From positions 7,735,001 through 7,799,000 of the forward strand of contig NZ_CP061800.1 in NCBI RefSeq assembly GCF_017377395.1: DNA of 64,000 nt, in the 5' to 3' direction. Under the pieces are notes generated by a model, which ran no database searches, had not been told where the DNA came from, and saw nothing but the letters and a program-made list of their open reading frames with translations. The DNA is from Desulfonema magnum. GTDB lineage: Bacteria; Desulfobacterota; Desulfobacteria; Desulfobacterales; 4be13. The translations under genes and the position numbers were made by a program. Shown here in pieces: positions 7,655-17,444 of this stretch. Each line of letters opens with the position of its first letter. Position 1 is the stretch's first letter.

Positions 7655-8764
7655 CTAAACCTTTTCAAAACAAGTGTCCGGCTTTTCCGGATCGAACATC
7701 TCACTTGCCCAGAAGAGTGTCACCAGAAAGCCTTTCCCAACATTTTCGATAGAATGGGTGTATCCCGGGGGGATGTCCACCACCTGATACTTTTCGCCAC
7801 TCACCGGATATTCCAGAATTTCATCCCTCTCGATATGCCGAAAGCGAATTACCGCTTCTCCCTCCAGCACCAGAAACTTTTCCGTTTTGGTATGATGATA
7901 GTGATTTCCCCGGATAATTCCAGGCCGGGTTCGGCTGACAAATATCTGACCCATGGCAGGCGATTTTATAAATTCTGCAAGACTGCCGCGCGGATCGGTT
8001 TTTATATCCAGACTGTACTCGAATTTCTTTTCATCCAGATACGTCAGATAGGTACCGTAAAGGGATCGCTCAAAGTCGCTGCTGAAATTCGGCAGTACCA
8101 GATTTGTTCGCATCTTTCGAAACGATCTGATTTTTGACGCCAATTCACCCAATGTGATGCGCGTAGATGGCAATGGCTCTGCAAATATGAATCCGGGTGT
8201 TCCTGGCTTCATCTCATTGACCAAAGCTTTCACCACATCATCAATGTAGGTCAGATCAATTTCGTAGTCCGAATCAGAGATTTTAACAGAAAAATCATTT
8301 GCAATGTTGTGGCAAAATGTTGCAGTTACAGAATTATAATTAGGCCTGCACCACTTCCCAAAAAGATTTTTAAAACGATACACTACACACTCTGCGCCAG
8401 TATTCTTTGCAAATTCCTGAAGCACTTCTTCAGCACGACGCTTGCTGACGCCATAAGGATTATCCAGCTCCGCCTGAATCGAGGAGGATAGCACAATCTT
8501 TGGCAACCTCCCAATGGCCCTCAGCTTGACACAAATTTCATCAATGGATCCGGTATTGCCAGTTTCAAACTCATCCGGATTTTTCGGTCTGTTCACGCCG
8601 GCAAGATGAATAACGTAATCAACTTTTTCTAAGGCACCATCCAAGTCTTCCGGTTTGTTATCCACATCATATTCATATAGCTCAGTATCCTCATGCCGCC
8701 GCAGCATAACACAGAGATTCTTCCCCACAAATCCTTTTGCACCTGTCACCAATACCTTTTTCAT
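7655..8764 (-). CDS. fnlB: Bifunctional SDR reductase-cupin (FnlB/CapF/WbjC)
   Basis: A 369-residue CapF-type protein. The N-terminal Rossmann domain (KKVLVTGAKGFVGKNL) has a YGVSKRRAEE active-site helix (YxxxK). A C-terminal cupin starts near residue 250 with the metal-binding histidines in GNHYHHTKTEKFLVLEGEAVI and GYTHSIENVG. CapF reduces and epimerises the 4-keto intermediate in UDP-L-FucNAc synthesis. The ATG at 8764 is preferred because the nucleotide-binding loop follows at once; the in-frame ATG at 8806 would add 14 unconserved residues. It sits 49 bp after fnlA. Confidence 0.92.
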   Translation of the reverse strand: MKKVLVTGAKGFVGKNLCVMLRRHEDTELYEYDVDNKPEDLDGALEKVDYVIHLAGVNRPKNPDEFETGNTGSIDEICVKLRAIGRLPKIVLSSSIQAELDNPYGVSKRRAEEVLQEFAKNTGAECVVYRFKNLFGKWCRPNYNSVTATFCHNIANDFSVKISDSDYEIDLTYIDDVVKALVNEMKPGTPGFIFAEPLPSTRITLGELASKIRSFRKMRTNLVLPNFSSDFERSLYGTYLTYLDEKKFEYSLDIKTDPRGSLAEFIKSPAMGQIFVSRTRPGIIRGNHYHHTKTEKFLVLEGEAVIRFRHIERDEILEYPVSGEKYQVVDIPPGYTHSIENVGKGFLVTLFWASEMFDPEKPDTCFEKV

Positions 8765-8813
8765 CTGTATCTCTTTCTCAATTAGTTGTATTTCATTCGC
8801 GTTCATTCATGGC

Positions 8814-9836
8814 TCAGATTTCTACCCTCTCCCCCCGCAAAGCCGACTGCACACATTCTAGTTTCAATAAGAGTTCACACATTCCATCCACATCTTTCTG
8901 ATGTGTATTATGGGAATTATAATCTTGTTCCAAAGCAAGTTCCTCACGCCCCTCACTGAAATACTGCGAATAATTCAGAGCGCGGTTATCTGCCGGGACC
9001 CTGAAATATCCTTCCAAATCTTCCGCAACGGCCATCTCTTCCCGCGTTAACAAGGTTTCATAAAGCTTTTCACCATGTCGGGTACCGATTATTGTAACGG
9101 GATTATCCGCTTTTAATAATTTTTTCAATGCCAGTGCCAGTGTTTCAAGGGTGCAGGCAGCGGCCTTCTGCACAAAGGTGTCACCCGGGTTTCCATGCTG
9201 AAAAGCATATACTACCAAGTCAACCGCATCCTCAATGGTCATCATGAACCGACTCATGGCTGAGTCGGTAATGGTCAACGGCTGTCCATCTTGAATCTGT
9301 TTGATGAATAGGGGAATGACCGACCCCCTGCTGGCCATCACATTGCCATAACGTGTAATTGAAATGGTTGTGGTGTTGTTAGCTATACGGGATTTTGCCA
9401 CAGCTATTTTTTCCATCATTGCTTTGGATATCCCCATGGCATTGATCGGATAGACTGCCTTGTCAGTACTTAGTACGATAACCCGTTCCACGCCGGCTGC
9501 AATGGCTGTGTTAAGTATATTTTCCGTACCGACAGCATTCGTGTTCAACGCCTCAAGAGGAAAGAACTCACACGACGGCACCTGTTTCAGTGCTGCAGCA
9601 TGAAACACAAAATCCACCCCGTGCATTGCATCCCGCAGACTGTTTTCATCACGTACATTGCCAATGTAAAACTTCAGTTTTGAATCAGCATAATTTTTGC
9701 GCATGTCATCCTGTTTTTTTTCATCACGGGAGAAAACGCGGATTTCTTTAATTTTCGTATCAAGGAACCTTCTAAGCACAGCATTGCCGAAAGTGCCTGT
9801 TCCTCCGGTGATCAGAAGCGTTTTATTTTTAAACAT
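8814..9836 (-). CDS. fnlA: UDP-GlcNAc 4,6-dehydratase/5-epimerase (FnlA/CapE/WbjB)
   Basis: A 340-residue extended SDR with the cofactor loop TGGTGTFGNAVLRR, the LSTDKAVYPINAMGISKAMMEK catalytic segment (M-x-x-x-K version typical of CapE/FlaA1 enzymes) and RYGNVMASRGSVIP. It begins UDP-L-FucNAc synthesis from UDP-GlcNAc. The gene lies 84 bp after wbuZ and heads fnlABC. It differs from the PglF-like dehydratase at 28516-29598 in sequence, and the two probably make different stereoisomers. Confidence 0.92.
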   Translation of the reverse strand: MFKNKTLLITGGTGTFGNAVLRRFLDTKIKEIRVFSRDEKKQDDMRKNYADSKLKFYIGNVRDENSLRDAMHGVDFVFHAAALKQVPSCEFFPLEALNTNAVGTENILNTAIAAGVERVIVLSTDKAVYPINAMGISKAMMEKIAVAKSRIANNTTTISITRYGNVMASRGSVIPLFIKQIQDGQPLTITDSAMSRFMMTIEDAVDLVVYAFQHGNPGDTFVQKAAACTLETLALALKKLLKADNPVTIIGTRHGEKLYETLLTREEMAVAEDLEGYFRVPADNRALNYSQYFSEGREELALEQDYNSHNTHQKDVDGMCELLLKLECVQSALRGERVEI

Positions 9837-9920
9837 AGCGGAAACTCCGATAAGAAATGTTGATATAGAGGCATTTCAAAATACATCTCTTTTACAGAAA
9901 CATATTATAAATTCTGCTAT

Positions 9921-10772
9921 TTAATTACTGAAAGCCTCATTAAAGCCTTGAAAAGTATCTGAGTTATGGCTGGTTGGAAGTTTTAGGTATTCAGCAGTTG
10001 TCAGTTTGTTTGGAATAAGCGCATCTTTTTCAGGCCTCCCGGGATAGTTGATCAGCACTGCTTTGTAAGGCCCTTTGAATACAAAAAGACTTCCGGCCGC
10101 AGCTCCTGATACATCACATTCACTGATTAACTTGCCAATATCATGAACAGATCCAGCACCGCCCAGTGCTGTTACCGGCACATCAACTGCATCTCTGATC
10201 TGTCGGATCAGCTTAAGATCATAACCTTTCATGGTTCCATCATTGTCAATTGAATTAATAACAATCTCACCTGCTCCGAGTTTTTCCATTTCTTGGGCAA
10301 ATTCAAGGGGATGTTTACCGGTTCTGTTCCGCCCGTTACGGGTTCGCACTTCATATTTGCCGCTTGGAAAACGTCGTTTGACATCCATAATCACAACCAG
10401 ACTCTGATTACCGACGGTTGCAGAGGCTTCTGTTATAAGATGCGGATTTTCAAGTGCGGCAGAAGATATTGCGACTTTCTCCACCCCCAGAGAAATAATC
10501 CTTTGTATCTGATCACTTGTCTTTACTCCTCCGCCATAACAAAGAGGCATCCGGCATTCCGCGGCCAAATGTCTGATCATATTCATGTCAGGCGCTCTTT
10601 TTTCAACAGTTGCATCAATATCCAACACAATCAGTTCATCCACTTCTTTTTCGTTGAATATCCGTACTGCATTGATGGGATCTCCCACGTACTTTGGCTT
10701 TGAAAACTTAACTGTTTTGACAAGGCCTTTTTCTTTAACCAACAAACATGGAATAATTCGAGGACGAAGCAT
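9921..10772 (-). CDS. wbuZ: HisF-like imidazole glycerol phosphate synthase subunit paralogue (WbuZ)
   Basis: A 283-residue (beta/alpha)8 barrel of the HisF family: LRPRIIPCLLVKEKGLVKT, LIVLDIDAT, CYGGGVKT and a C-terminal GAAAGSLFVFKGPYKAVLINYP. It is not in a histidine operon. With HisH-like WbuY and the amidotransferase WbuX it forms the ammonia-delivering set that converts an acetamido group to acetamidino on L-FucNAc. The ATG at 10772 shares one base with the wbuY stop (TGATG); the longer frame to 10874 runs inside wbuY. Confidence 0.9.
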   Translation of the reverse strand: MLRPRIIPCLLVKEKGLVKTVKFSKPKYVGDPINAVRIFNEKEVDELIVLDIDATVEKRAPDMNMIRHLAAECRMPLCYGGGVKTSDQIQRIISLGVEKVAISSAALENPHLITEASATVGNQSLVVIMDVKRRFPSGKYEVRTRNGRNRTGKHPLEFAQEMEKLGAGEIVINSIDNDGTMKGYDLKLIRQIRDAVDVPVTALGGAGSVHDIGKLISECDVSGAAAGSLFVFKGPYKAVLINYPGRPEKDALIPNKLTTAEYLKLPTSHNSDTFQGFNEAFSN

Positions 10773-11389
10773 CAATCCACCTCCGCAAAATTTTTCAGCA
10801 GTTGAATACCCCATTGGTGGCTCTTTTCCGGGTGAAATTGAACACCGTAAATGTTTTCCAAATGGACCGCGCAACTGAAATCTACACCGTAATTTGCAAT
10901 AGCGATGATATTTTTTATTTGTTCACATTCAAAAAAATATGAATGTAGAAAATAAAAACATGCATCTTTTTCCAGCCGTTTAAATAACCTCGTATTTAAT
11001 AACGGGCGGACATCATTCCAGCCCATATGTGGCAAGGGTAAACTGGCTGACTGAAGTTCTGAGTCGAAGGCGCGTACATTACCCGGAATCCACCCAAGCC
11101 CCGGCATCTTGCCCTCATCGCTGGAGGCGGCCAGTATCTGCATACCAACGCAAATTCCCAGCACCGGCATCTTACGGACAAGCACCAGCTCATCCAGAGT
11201 CTGACGCATACCTGATGCCTCCAACAGCCCCATGGCGTGATCAAATGCTCCTACACCGGGTAATATCAACTGACTTGCTTTGGATAAATCATCTGTATTT
11301 TTAGCTACCTGAACTGGCACATCCAGCTTTTTATAGATATTAACAAATGCAAGTATGTTGCCCAATCCATAGTCAATGATTGTAATCAT
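10772..11389 (-). CDS. wbuY: HisH-like glutamine amidotransferase (WbuY)
   Basis: A 205-residue class I glutaminase. The nucleophile Cys lies in GICVGMQILA near residue 80, and the His-Glu pair in VQFHPEKSHQWG near residue 186. It releases ammonia from glutamine for the WbuZ/WbuX reaction. It overlaps wbuX by ATGA upstream and wbuZ by one base downstream, which implies translational coupling of the three. The absence of other his genes supports the sugar-modification role. Confidence 0.92.
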   Translation of the reverse strand: MITIIDYGLGNILAFVNIYKKLDVPVQVAKNTDDLSKASQLILPGVGAFDHAMGLLEASGMRQTLDELVLVRKMPVLGICVGMQILAASSDEGKMPGLGWIPGNVRAFDSELQSASLPLPHMGWNDVRPLLNTRLFKRLEKDACFYFLHSYFFECEQIKNIIAIANYGVDFSCAVHLENIYGVQFHPEKSHQWGIQLLKNFAEVD

Positions 11390-12528
11390 CTGAATAACCT
11401 TCTCTCTAAGCCTAATCCGCGCATAACACTAGCGCCTAAGTTGATCCAAAAGTACTTGTTTTTATAATCACGGAATGTTTTATTTTCTCCTTCAAAAATT
11501 TCTTGCAGTTCATCCACAGTCAGACCTAACTTATTGGCCACATATTCAAACTCCCGCTCATGAAAATGGCTGTCCATCTCAGGTTTGGAAATCCTTTCCA
11601 ATGCAGCTTCCCTGGTCATTTGCCCTGTCATAATCAAACTGGAGAAGTGAGCTCGGCGCTTTTCATATCCAAATTTACGAGGCATCCAGTAATCTTCGTA
11701 AAAACGGGTAAAACGGGATTCATGATGTTTGTGCTGGAATTTTTCCCAGCCGAAGAGTTCTTCCAGTTTTGCTTCAGCATCCTTTTTGATATAGGGAACG
11801 AGGTTCAACGGTTTGATAATTTCCATGCCCCGAACGTACCTATAATAAAGCTTGTACACCATGATATCGACAATGGGGAATGTCTTGAGCGGGATACGGC
11901 CAAACTTTGAATGGATATCATGGATCAGAGTCTTGTCGATGCCCGGGTATGCCCCCCACTCGTCTGGTTCACGACAGCATTCAGTGGAATGATTCCCTCC
12001 GGTCAGCACATATTTAATCTTGTATTTTCGGGCGAACTTATACAGTGCGGAGAAAAATGCAGTATCCTGAGGAATATCCTGATCAGCAATTTGCGAGCGC
12101 AGAACAGCTACCTGGAGGTCCTTCATTTCTTCCCAGTTAATGACTTCAGTATAAAGTTCCAACCCCAATCCATTGACCAGTTTCTCAATATTGCCGACAG
12201 CCTTATCCGTGTTCCAGCCTGCATCTACATGAAGAAGCAAAGGACGCAGGCCCATTTTTTCCTTGGCAATGTATGCTGTATAGGAACTGTCCGTGCCACC
12301 GCTCAGGCCAATGATGCAGTCAAAGTCCTTTCCCCTGCAACTCTTTTTGATCTTATCCGCAATTTTCATCAATTCTGTCTCGCCCACCTTGTCGGTGTGC
12401 CAATGAGGAATGATGTTCGAGTGAAAGTTTTGGCAATAGTCGCACCATCCACGTTCATCAAAAGTGATGTTGGGATCTGTGGTATCCATTATGCAGTTCG
12501 AGCATATTTGATAATTTTTCTGGTTCAT
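11386..12528 (-). CDS. wbuX: N-acetyl sugar amidotransferase (WbuX/PseA family)
   Basis: A 380-residue PP-loop ATPase-type amidotransferase. An N-terminal zinc-ribbon-like pair of cysteine motifs (ICSNCIMDT, WCDYCQNF) is followed by the PP-loop GLSGGTDSSYTAY. The family activates an N-acetyl group for amidine formation with ammonia from the HisH/HisF pair. The order wbuX-wbuY-wbuZ-fnlA-fnlB-fnlC-wbuB equals that known for L-FucNAm synthesis. The ATG at 12528 is preferred because GAGGAAG lies just upstream; an alternative start at 12561 lacks this. Confidence 0.93.
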   Translation of the reverse strand: MNQKNYQICSNCIMDTTDPNITFDERGWCDYCQNFHSNIIPHWHTDKVGETELMKIADKIKKSCRGKDFDCIIGLSGGTDSSYTAYIAKEKMGLRPLLLHVDAGWNTDKAVGNIEKLVNGLGLELYTEVINWEEMKDLQVAVLRSQIADQDIPQDTAFFSALYKFARKYKIKYVLTGGNHSTECCREPDEWGAYPGIDKTLIHDIHSKFGRIPLKTFPIVDIMVYKLYYRYVRGMEIIKPLNLVPYIKKDAEAKLEELFGWEKFQHKHHESRFTRFYEDYWMPRKFGYEKRRAHFSSLIMTGQMTREAALERISKPEMDSHFHEREFEYVANKLGLTVDELQEIFEGENKTFRDYKNKYFWINLGASVMRGLGLERRLFR

Positions 12529-12635
12529 ATTCGCTTCCTCACAGATTAATTGGAAACACACTGCTTTTATTATTTTTTACGCAAGATTTTCAGAAACGGA
12601 GAAACTTGTGCTTTGTCAGGTGGGATTTTTTCTAT

Positions 12636-13793
12636 TTATTGAAAACGTAAGGATAAGATTTTTCTGTAAAAATATGCATGTTTCTGAGCAGCTAAAGATA
12701 CATCAAGATTTTTCTGGGCAATAATCCGTGCTTTCTCTCCCATCTTTTGTCTCAAGTCAGGATTTTCCAGAAGAAATTCCACTTTTTCACATAATGCCCC
12801 GACATCTCTGATTGGTGCAATGAAGCCCGATACTCCATCCTCAATGTATTCGCTAACTGAGCCTACATCTGTGGAAACAATGGCTTTACCCATTGACATG
12901 GCTTCCCACACAGTTGCGGGACCGGATTCGGAGACGGATGTAAAAACAAAAATATCCGCACTTTGAAGGAAGGCCGGAACATTATCTATCATGCCGACAA
13001 ATTTAAAATTTTTGTCCGTCAAATTAGAAGATGCAACCAGATCTTTGATATATTCATAATACGTTTTCTGGCTGCTGAACTCCGCCCCGGCGACAAAAAA
13101 CACAAGATCACTATGATATCGTGCCAAGTTTGATGCCATTTTAATGAAGAACTCAAGACCTTTTATCGGGTTAATACCAGAGACAGTGACTATTTTTCTT
13201 CCATGGGCTTGGCTTACTCTTTTATCCGGAGTGGCATGGCTGGGATCAAAAACAGTTGTCTCTACAGGCACCTGAATTTCAAAATGCGGTTTTTTCTCAA
13301 GACTCGTACCTCGGATATAGTATTCATACACTTTTTTACCCGTAACGATGAAACCTGATGCACAATATTTAGAGATAAAAAGACATATTTTTTTTACAAT
13401 CATATCCATTTTTGTGTCATTCAGATGCCATATAACAGGAATTCCGGCCAATCTGCCGGCTAACGCCACTTTGAACTGATAGGAACCATTGACATGTATC
13501 AAATCAAAATTATGACGGCGGAAAAAGATGAAAAGTCGAAAGATTTCAATAAAAAAACAAAAAACATATCTCGCCAGAATCTTTTTTTCTTTACTCAATC
13601 GAGTAATATTAAGCGCTGAACTTGAAATCCCTGCCCGTGAGAGTTCCTGAGAAAATTTATCTGAATCACATTTCGGGTAAACCACATGAGTATCAATATT
13701 ATGCTGTTTGAGAGCTTTAGCCACAAGAACTATGCGTCGCTCAGGCCCTCCGAAACGTCCTTCTTCATCAACATTACAGACATTTATTTTCAT
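12636..13793 (-). CDS. GT4 family glycosyltransferase
   Basis: A 385-residue GT-B enzyme. The N-terminal acceptor domain has FGGPERRIVLVAKAL and the C-terminal donor domain (residues ~190-350) has the E-x7-E signature SESGPATVWEAMSMGKAI. It should add one hexose or HexNAc to the lipid-linked repeat unit on the cytoplasmic face. The linkage and sugar cannot be read from sequence. It is separated from wbuX by about 107 bp, so a new transcript head between them is possible although none is evident. Confidence 0.88.
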   Translation of the reverse strand: MKINVCNVDEEGRFGGPERRIVLVAKALKQHNIDTHVVYPKCDSDKFSQELSRAGISSSALNITRLSKEKKILARYVFCFFIEIFRLFIFFRRHNFDLIHVNGSYQFKVALAGRLAGIPVIWHLNDTKMDMIVKKICLFISKYCASGFIVTGKKVYEYYIRGTSLEKKPHFEIQVPVETTVFDPSHATPDKRVSQAHGRKIVTVSGINPIKGLEFFIKMASNLARYHSDLVFFVAGAEFSSQKTYYEYIKDLVASSNLTDKNFKFVGMIDNVPAFLQSADIFVFTSVSESGPATVWEAMSMGKAIVSTDVGSVSEYIEDGVSGFIAPIRDVGALCEKVEFLLENPDLRQKMGEKARIIAQKNLDVSLAAQKHAYFYRKILSLRFQ

Positions 13794-13835
13794 TATAACA
13801 GTTAGTTATCTTTCTTTCCGAGTTGTTTTTTTACA

Positions 13836-14630
13836 TCAGCATTCAATCCAAGAATTATCTGTCTCATAACCAAGCGATATCAAAGAAGAGCCGGCATAAT
13901 ACGCGAACATTTCTTTGCTTTCGGATGAGAAATAATTCTTCCAGTCTCCAACAATACCCTTTCGCATAAAATTGTTTTTATCTTCCTGCCCCGGTCTCCT
14001 TCCTGATTGTTTTTGAAAAGAAAACTCTTGAGTTATTTCTCGTGCTTTATCTGCATCGAGGATATTACCTGTAAGTTCTAACACTATACGCTGTAATTCT
14101 CCCTCACAATCTTCACGTAAATCTTCATACCTCACATGGACAGCGTTCTTATTTTCCCGCCATTTATCTACAAAATCTGTCCATGAAAACTTAGGATTTT
14201 TCTTAGTTTCAAAAATATATTCAATGAAGGAGGGTAAATTTTTCTTAATATTATTAATATCATCGAAATTTAAATCTGCAGATACACGATCAACTTGTAT
14301 CTGATTTCCTCTATTATTAGGGAAAAGAGAATAATAATAGTGAGATATAGTGACATCTCTGCCATCTCTCCAGATAATGACTACATTTTTCAGGTTTCCA
14401 GGTCGTAAATAATGTTCTTGCAGAATACATGGACGCAGCATAGGAAGTCGGTTGCGGGGAAACGGTACATCCAGAGCCGCCCCTAACATCTGACTAAGCC
14501 AGCTTCCACCTGATTTTGGATACTCATTTACGATATAAAAAGGCCTCACGCCTGAAAATCCATAAGCTAAACATCTACGAGTGAGTGCGTTGAATTTATG
14601 CCAAAACAAATTGTTTTTTTGCTGAATCAT
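13836..14630 (-). CDS. PAPS-dependent sulfotransferase
   Basis: A 264-residue sulfotransferase of the Sulfotransfer_1 type. The 5'-phosphosulfate loop is in NEYPKSGGSWLSQML (residues ~33-47) and the 3'-phosphate site in IIWRDGRDVTISHYYYS (~85-101). The C-terminal segment RKGIVGDWKNYFS is the usual K-x-x-x-G-D-W-K motif. It transfers sulfate from PAPS, probably to a hydroxyl of the glycan, because glycosyltransferases flank it. GGAGGAG precedes the ATG at 14630. Confidence 0.88.
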   Translation of the reverse strand: MIQQKNNLFWHKFNALTRRCLAYGFSGVRPFYIVNEYPKSGGSWLSQMLGAALDVPFPRNRLPMLRPCILQEHYLRPGNLKNVVIIWRDGRDVTISHYYYSLFPNNRGNQIQVDRVSADLNFDDINNIKKNLPSFIEYIFETKKNPKFSWTDFVDKWRENKNAVHVRYEDLREDCEGELQRIVLELTGNILDADKAREITQEFSFQKQSGRRPGQEDKNNFMRKGIVGDWKNYFSSESKEMFAYYAGSSLISLGYETDNSWIEC

Positions 14631-14699
14631 TACTCCTCCGAATATGAAAATAATATGTAATAGTAATATGTAAAGTAAACTGATATCTTCACGGTTTTT

Positions 14700-15950
14700 C
14701 TAACTCGCCTCATCATAATAAAAGTCTGAATTCCCGCCAGCATTTTTGAGTACTTCATCATACTTCTTTGTACATATTGTACGAGAAAAATTTTGTTTCG
14801 CAAAGATCATCGCTTTTTTTCCTATCTCTTTTCTCAACTTTTTGCCCCTGTATAACTTCAACACAATTTGCGATAATTCTTTGGCATTAGTGGGTTCCAC
14901 ACAAAACCCGCATTCAGCCTGCTTTATTATGGCTGCGGCATCCCCTTGCTCTTTGACTACGGCTATCAATGGCTTGCCACAGGCCATTATTTCCGAGAGT
15001 TTGCCGGGAACAGTCTGTATTGGGACGCCCGAACTCAGCGTGATTAAAGACACATTGGCCGCATTAATAAACTGGGCATAACGCTCATTCAACATCATAG
15101 GAAGCAAGACAATGTTATTGAGTTTCATGCCATTTATCATACTCTTCAAAATTGGCTTTGAAGGGCCTTCCCCAGCTAATATGAATTTGATGTCATCGTA
15201 CATGGTAAGTAAATTTGCCGCATTAATAATGATCTCAAGACCTTGTGGAGTTCCCATAGAGCCTATATAGGATACAATAAATCTATTGCGAATTCCTTTT
15301 TCATTAAGGAATGGATTCATTTGATAGGATGGAGAAATAAGTTTAGTGTCAAACCAGTTTGGAATGGTAAAAATTTTTTGCTTAACGCCTTGTTTAAGAA
15401 GATAATCTCTGTTTCCGGGTGAATATACAATAAAGGAATGAGCATTTCTGTAACAGATTTTCTCCATTTTTGACAGAATTCTTATAAGGAACCGATTTTT
15501 TACGGCTCCCGTATCAAACAGAACCTTTGGATGAATATCCTGCAAATTAAAAACAAACCTCGTCTTTTTTAAATACGAAATAATATGAGCGGAAATACCC
15601 ATATACAAAGGAGGAGAATAAATCAGAATTACATCTGGACACTTCGTAAACAAACCTCTGAATGTAAATAAAAGACAGGAAAAAAAAAACCTCAACGGTT
15701 TACCGCCTGGAATTTTAGATAAAAATGAAAGGGGTGACACCCTAAGTATATTCAGGCCATTATTTTTTTTCGGAGAGCCGGATTTATAGTACTCATGCTC
15801 TTTGTCAACTTTACTATCTTCACCCGGCTGTGTAGTGATAACAGTCACATTATGGCCCATATCTCTGAGACTTTCTGATAGTTCTGAATAAAGACGGGCT
15901 GCAGAATTTATTGTGGGCGGATAACTTGCGACCATAATCATTATATCCAT
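14700..15950 (-). CDS. GT4 family glycosyltransferase
   Basis: A 416-residue GT-B glycosyltransferase, WbuB/WcaI-like. The N-terminus is IMIMVASYPPTINSAARLY, an internal FVFNLQDIHP segment follows, and the donor-site region is GVPIQTVPGKLSEIMACGKPLI. It is a second family-4 enzyme of the repeat-unit assembly line. An AAAGGAAAT ribosome-binding site precedes ATG 15950. The sugar specificity is unknown. Confidence 0.87.
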   Translation of the reverse strand: MDIMIMVASYPPTINSAARLYSELSESLRDMGHNVTVITTQPGEDSKVDKEHEYYKSGSPKKNNGLNILRVSPLSFLSKIPGGKPLRFFFSCLLFTFRGLFTKCPDVILIYSPPLYMGISAHIISYLKKTRFVFNLQDIHPKVLFDTGAVKNRFLIRILSKMEKICYRNAHSFIVYSPGNRDYLLKQGVKQKIFTIPNWFDTKLISPSYQMNPFLNEKGIRNRFIVSYIGSMGTPQGLEIIINAANLLTMYDDIKFILAGEGPSKPILKSMINGMKLNNIVLLPMMLNERYAQFINAANVSLITLSSGVPIQTVPGKLSEIMACGKPLIAVVKEQGDAAAIIKQAECGFCVEPTNAKELSQIVLKLYRGKKLRKEIGKKAMIFAKQNFSRTICTKKYDEVLKNAGGNSDFYYDEAS

Positions 15951-16077
15951 AGATGATTTCCTTTCTGAAGAGATGAATTTTTAAAAAGCATCCACTGCTA
16001 CTCCGCCTTCTATCGGGTAACATATAGTCACTATAACATGCCAACCTGATACTGAAATTTTATCCTTTTTTATAGAA

Positions 16078-17394
16078 TTAATTGAATGCAAAATTTTTTT
16101 GCTTCCCCTCTACAAATTGTACCTTTAAATATCGGCGGGCCAAAAAATATCCAAAAATATAATATATTGCCGTAGCATTCGATAAGGATGATCCATAACT
16201 AAAGAAAAAATATCCATTGTAAGGAACGCTAAATGCAAAACTATATAGTAATATTTGGCTAAGATCCCATTTTCCTTTCCTTTTTAATATCATCCTGATG
16301 CAGATCAAAAAATAGGCAATGTATATTATAAACGAATTCCACAATCCAAAATCAATAGAGATTTCCTTTAGAAGTGTATTAAAAGTGCCTGGTTGTAACC
16401 TACTGCGATAGTGATGAAAAAGGACTTCTGAAAGTACCTCATTATGATTATAAGGCTTAATTATATTAAATTGTTCCAATATGCCACAAAAGAGAGAACC
16501 ATTATATTTACCATAATAAATTTCAGATGCTAACCAATTCTTTTTATAGTAATCATTAAAATTCCCATAGGTTTGGCCAAAGTAAGTAACGAAATGAAAA
16601 AAGATGCCAGAATGGCTGTCATTAACGGAATGATCGTCTAAGTTCCTTCCGACAGTAATTAAGACAAAAATAACAAAAAAAATTAATGATGCAAATATAG
16701 TAAGGCGTTTTGAGATTCGCCATTTTCTAAATACTGCACGGTATTCTTGTATCCTATACCGTATTACTGGCCTAAAAAATAAATAGTTGAAAAATAGGCA
16801 CATAACCCAGTATGTAACACCTGATCTGCCGACATGAGCTAATCCATAAACCACTCCAAATGTAGAACAAAACAGAAACATAATACAGATGCTAAGTCTT
16901 GAGCCGTTTGCCAAGTTGAAAAAAAACATGGTAAAAGAAAGAGGCCAAGCTGATCCAAGTAACGAAATAAATAGGGCCATATAACCGCCTGTTCCCCACT
17001 CACCTCGATTTACCATTAACCGGTTTTCGAGAATATTACCAGAAAAAGATTGGAAAACAACAGGTAACAAGTATAAGATACAAATAATCTGTGAAATAAA
17101 AAAAACATAGAAAGCTATCCTAATTTTGGGAGAGGATAGATCTGTTTTTTTAAAGACAATTTTATTCTCGTCAAAATATAGATGAGGTATTATGAAAAGC
17201 GACAATGCTAATAAATAATAAATCGATGCATCTGCATACAAATTGAAATGGACACGATTATATAGGATAATGAAGCATACAGAACCCAAAGAATATAAAC
17301 TAAGCAGAAGATTGGCAACTGAAAAAAGTCGCCTTTTCCTTAGAATATTAAATAGTAATAGCAGTCCAAAATATAATGCAGGAAAAAATTCCAA
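16078..17394 (-). CDS. wzy: Wzy-like O-antigen/polysaccharide polymerase
   Basis: A 438-residue integral membrane protein with about ten to twelve hydrophobic segments and a long polar loop near residues 265-340, the usual layout of Wzy polymerases. Sequence similarity in this class is weak, so the call rests on topology and location between glycosyltransferase genes and with wzx two genes away. The frame begins with TTG at 17394 with AAAGGAT about nine bases upstream; no ATG is available before the first membrane segment. Confidence 0.72.
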   Translation of the reverse strand: MEFFPALYFGLLLLFNILRKRRLFSVANLLLSLYSLGSVCFIILYNRVHFNLYADASIYYLLALSLFIIPHLYFDENKIVFKKTDLSSPKIRIAFYVFFISQIICILYLLPVVFQSFSGNILENRLMVNRGEWGTGGYMALFISLLGSAWPLSFTMFFFNLANGSRLSICIMFLFCSTFGVVYGLAHVGRSGVTYWVMCLFFNYLFFRPVIRYRIQEYRAVFRKWRISKRLTIFASLIFFVIFVLITVGRNLDDHSVNDSHSGIFFHFVTYFGQTYGNFNDYYKKNWLASEIYYGKYNGSLFCGILEQFNIIKPYNHNEVLSEVLFHHYRSRLQPGTFNTLLKEISIDFGLWNSFIIYIAYFLICIRMILKRKGKWDLSQILLYSFAFSVPYNGYFFFSYGSSLSNATAIYYIFGYFLARRYLKVQFVEGKQKNFAFN

Positions 17395-17444
17395 TTGCCA
17401 AATCCTTTTTTATGTATCTCACGAATGGAAAGGGAACACAAAAC

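Noticed and set aside
9921..11389. Histidine biosynthesis genes hisF/hisH
   Set aside because: The neighbours are wbuX and fnl genes and no other his genes are present; the sugar-modification version fits better.
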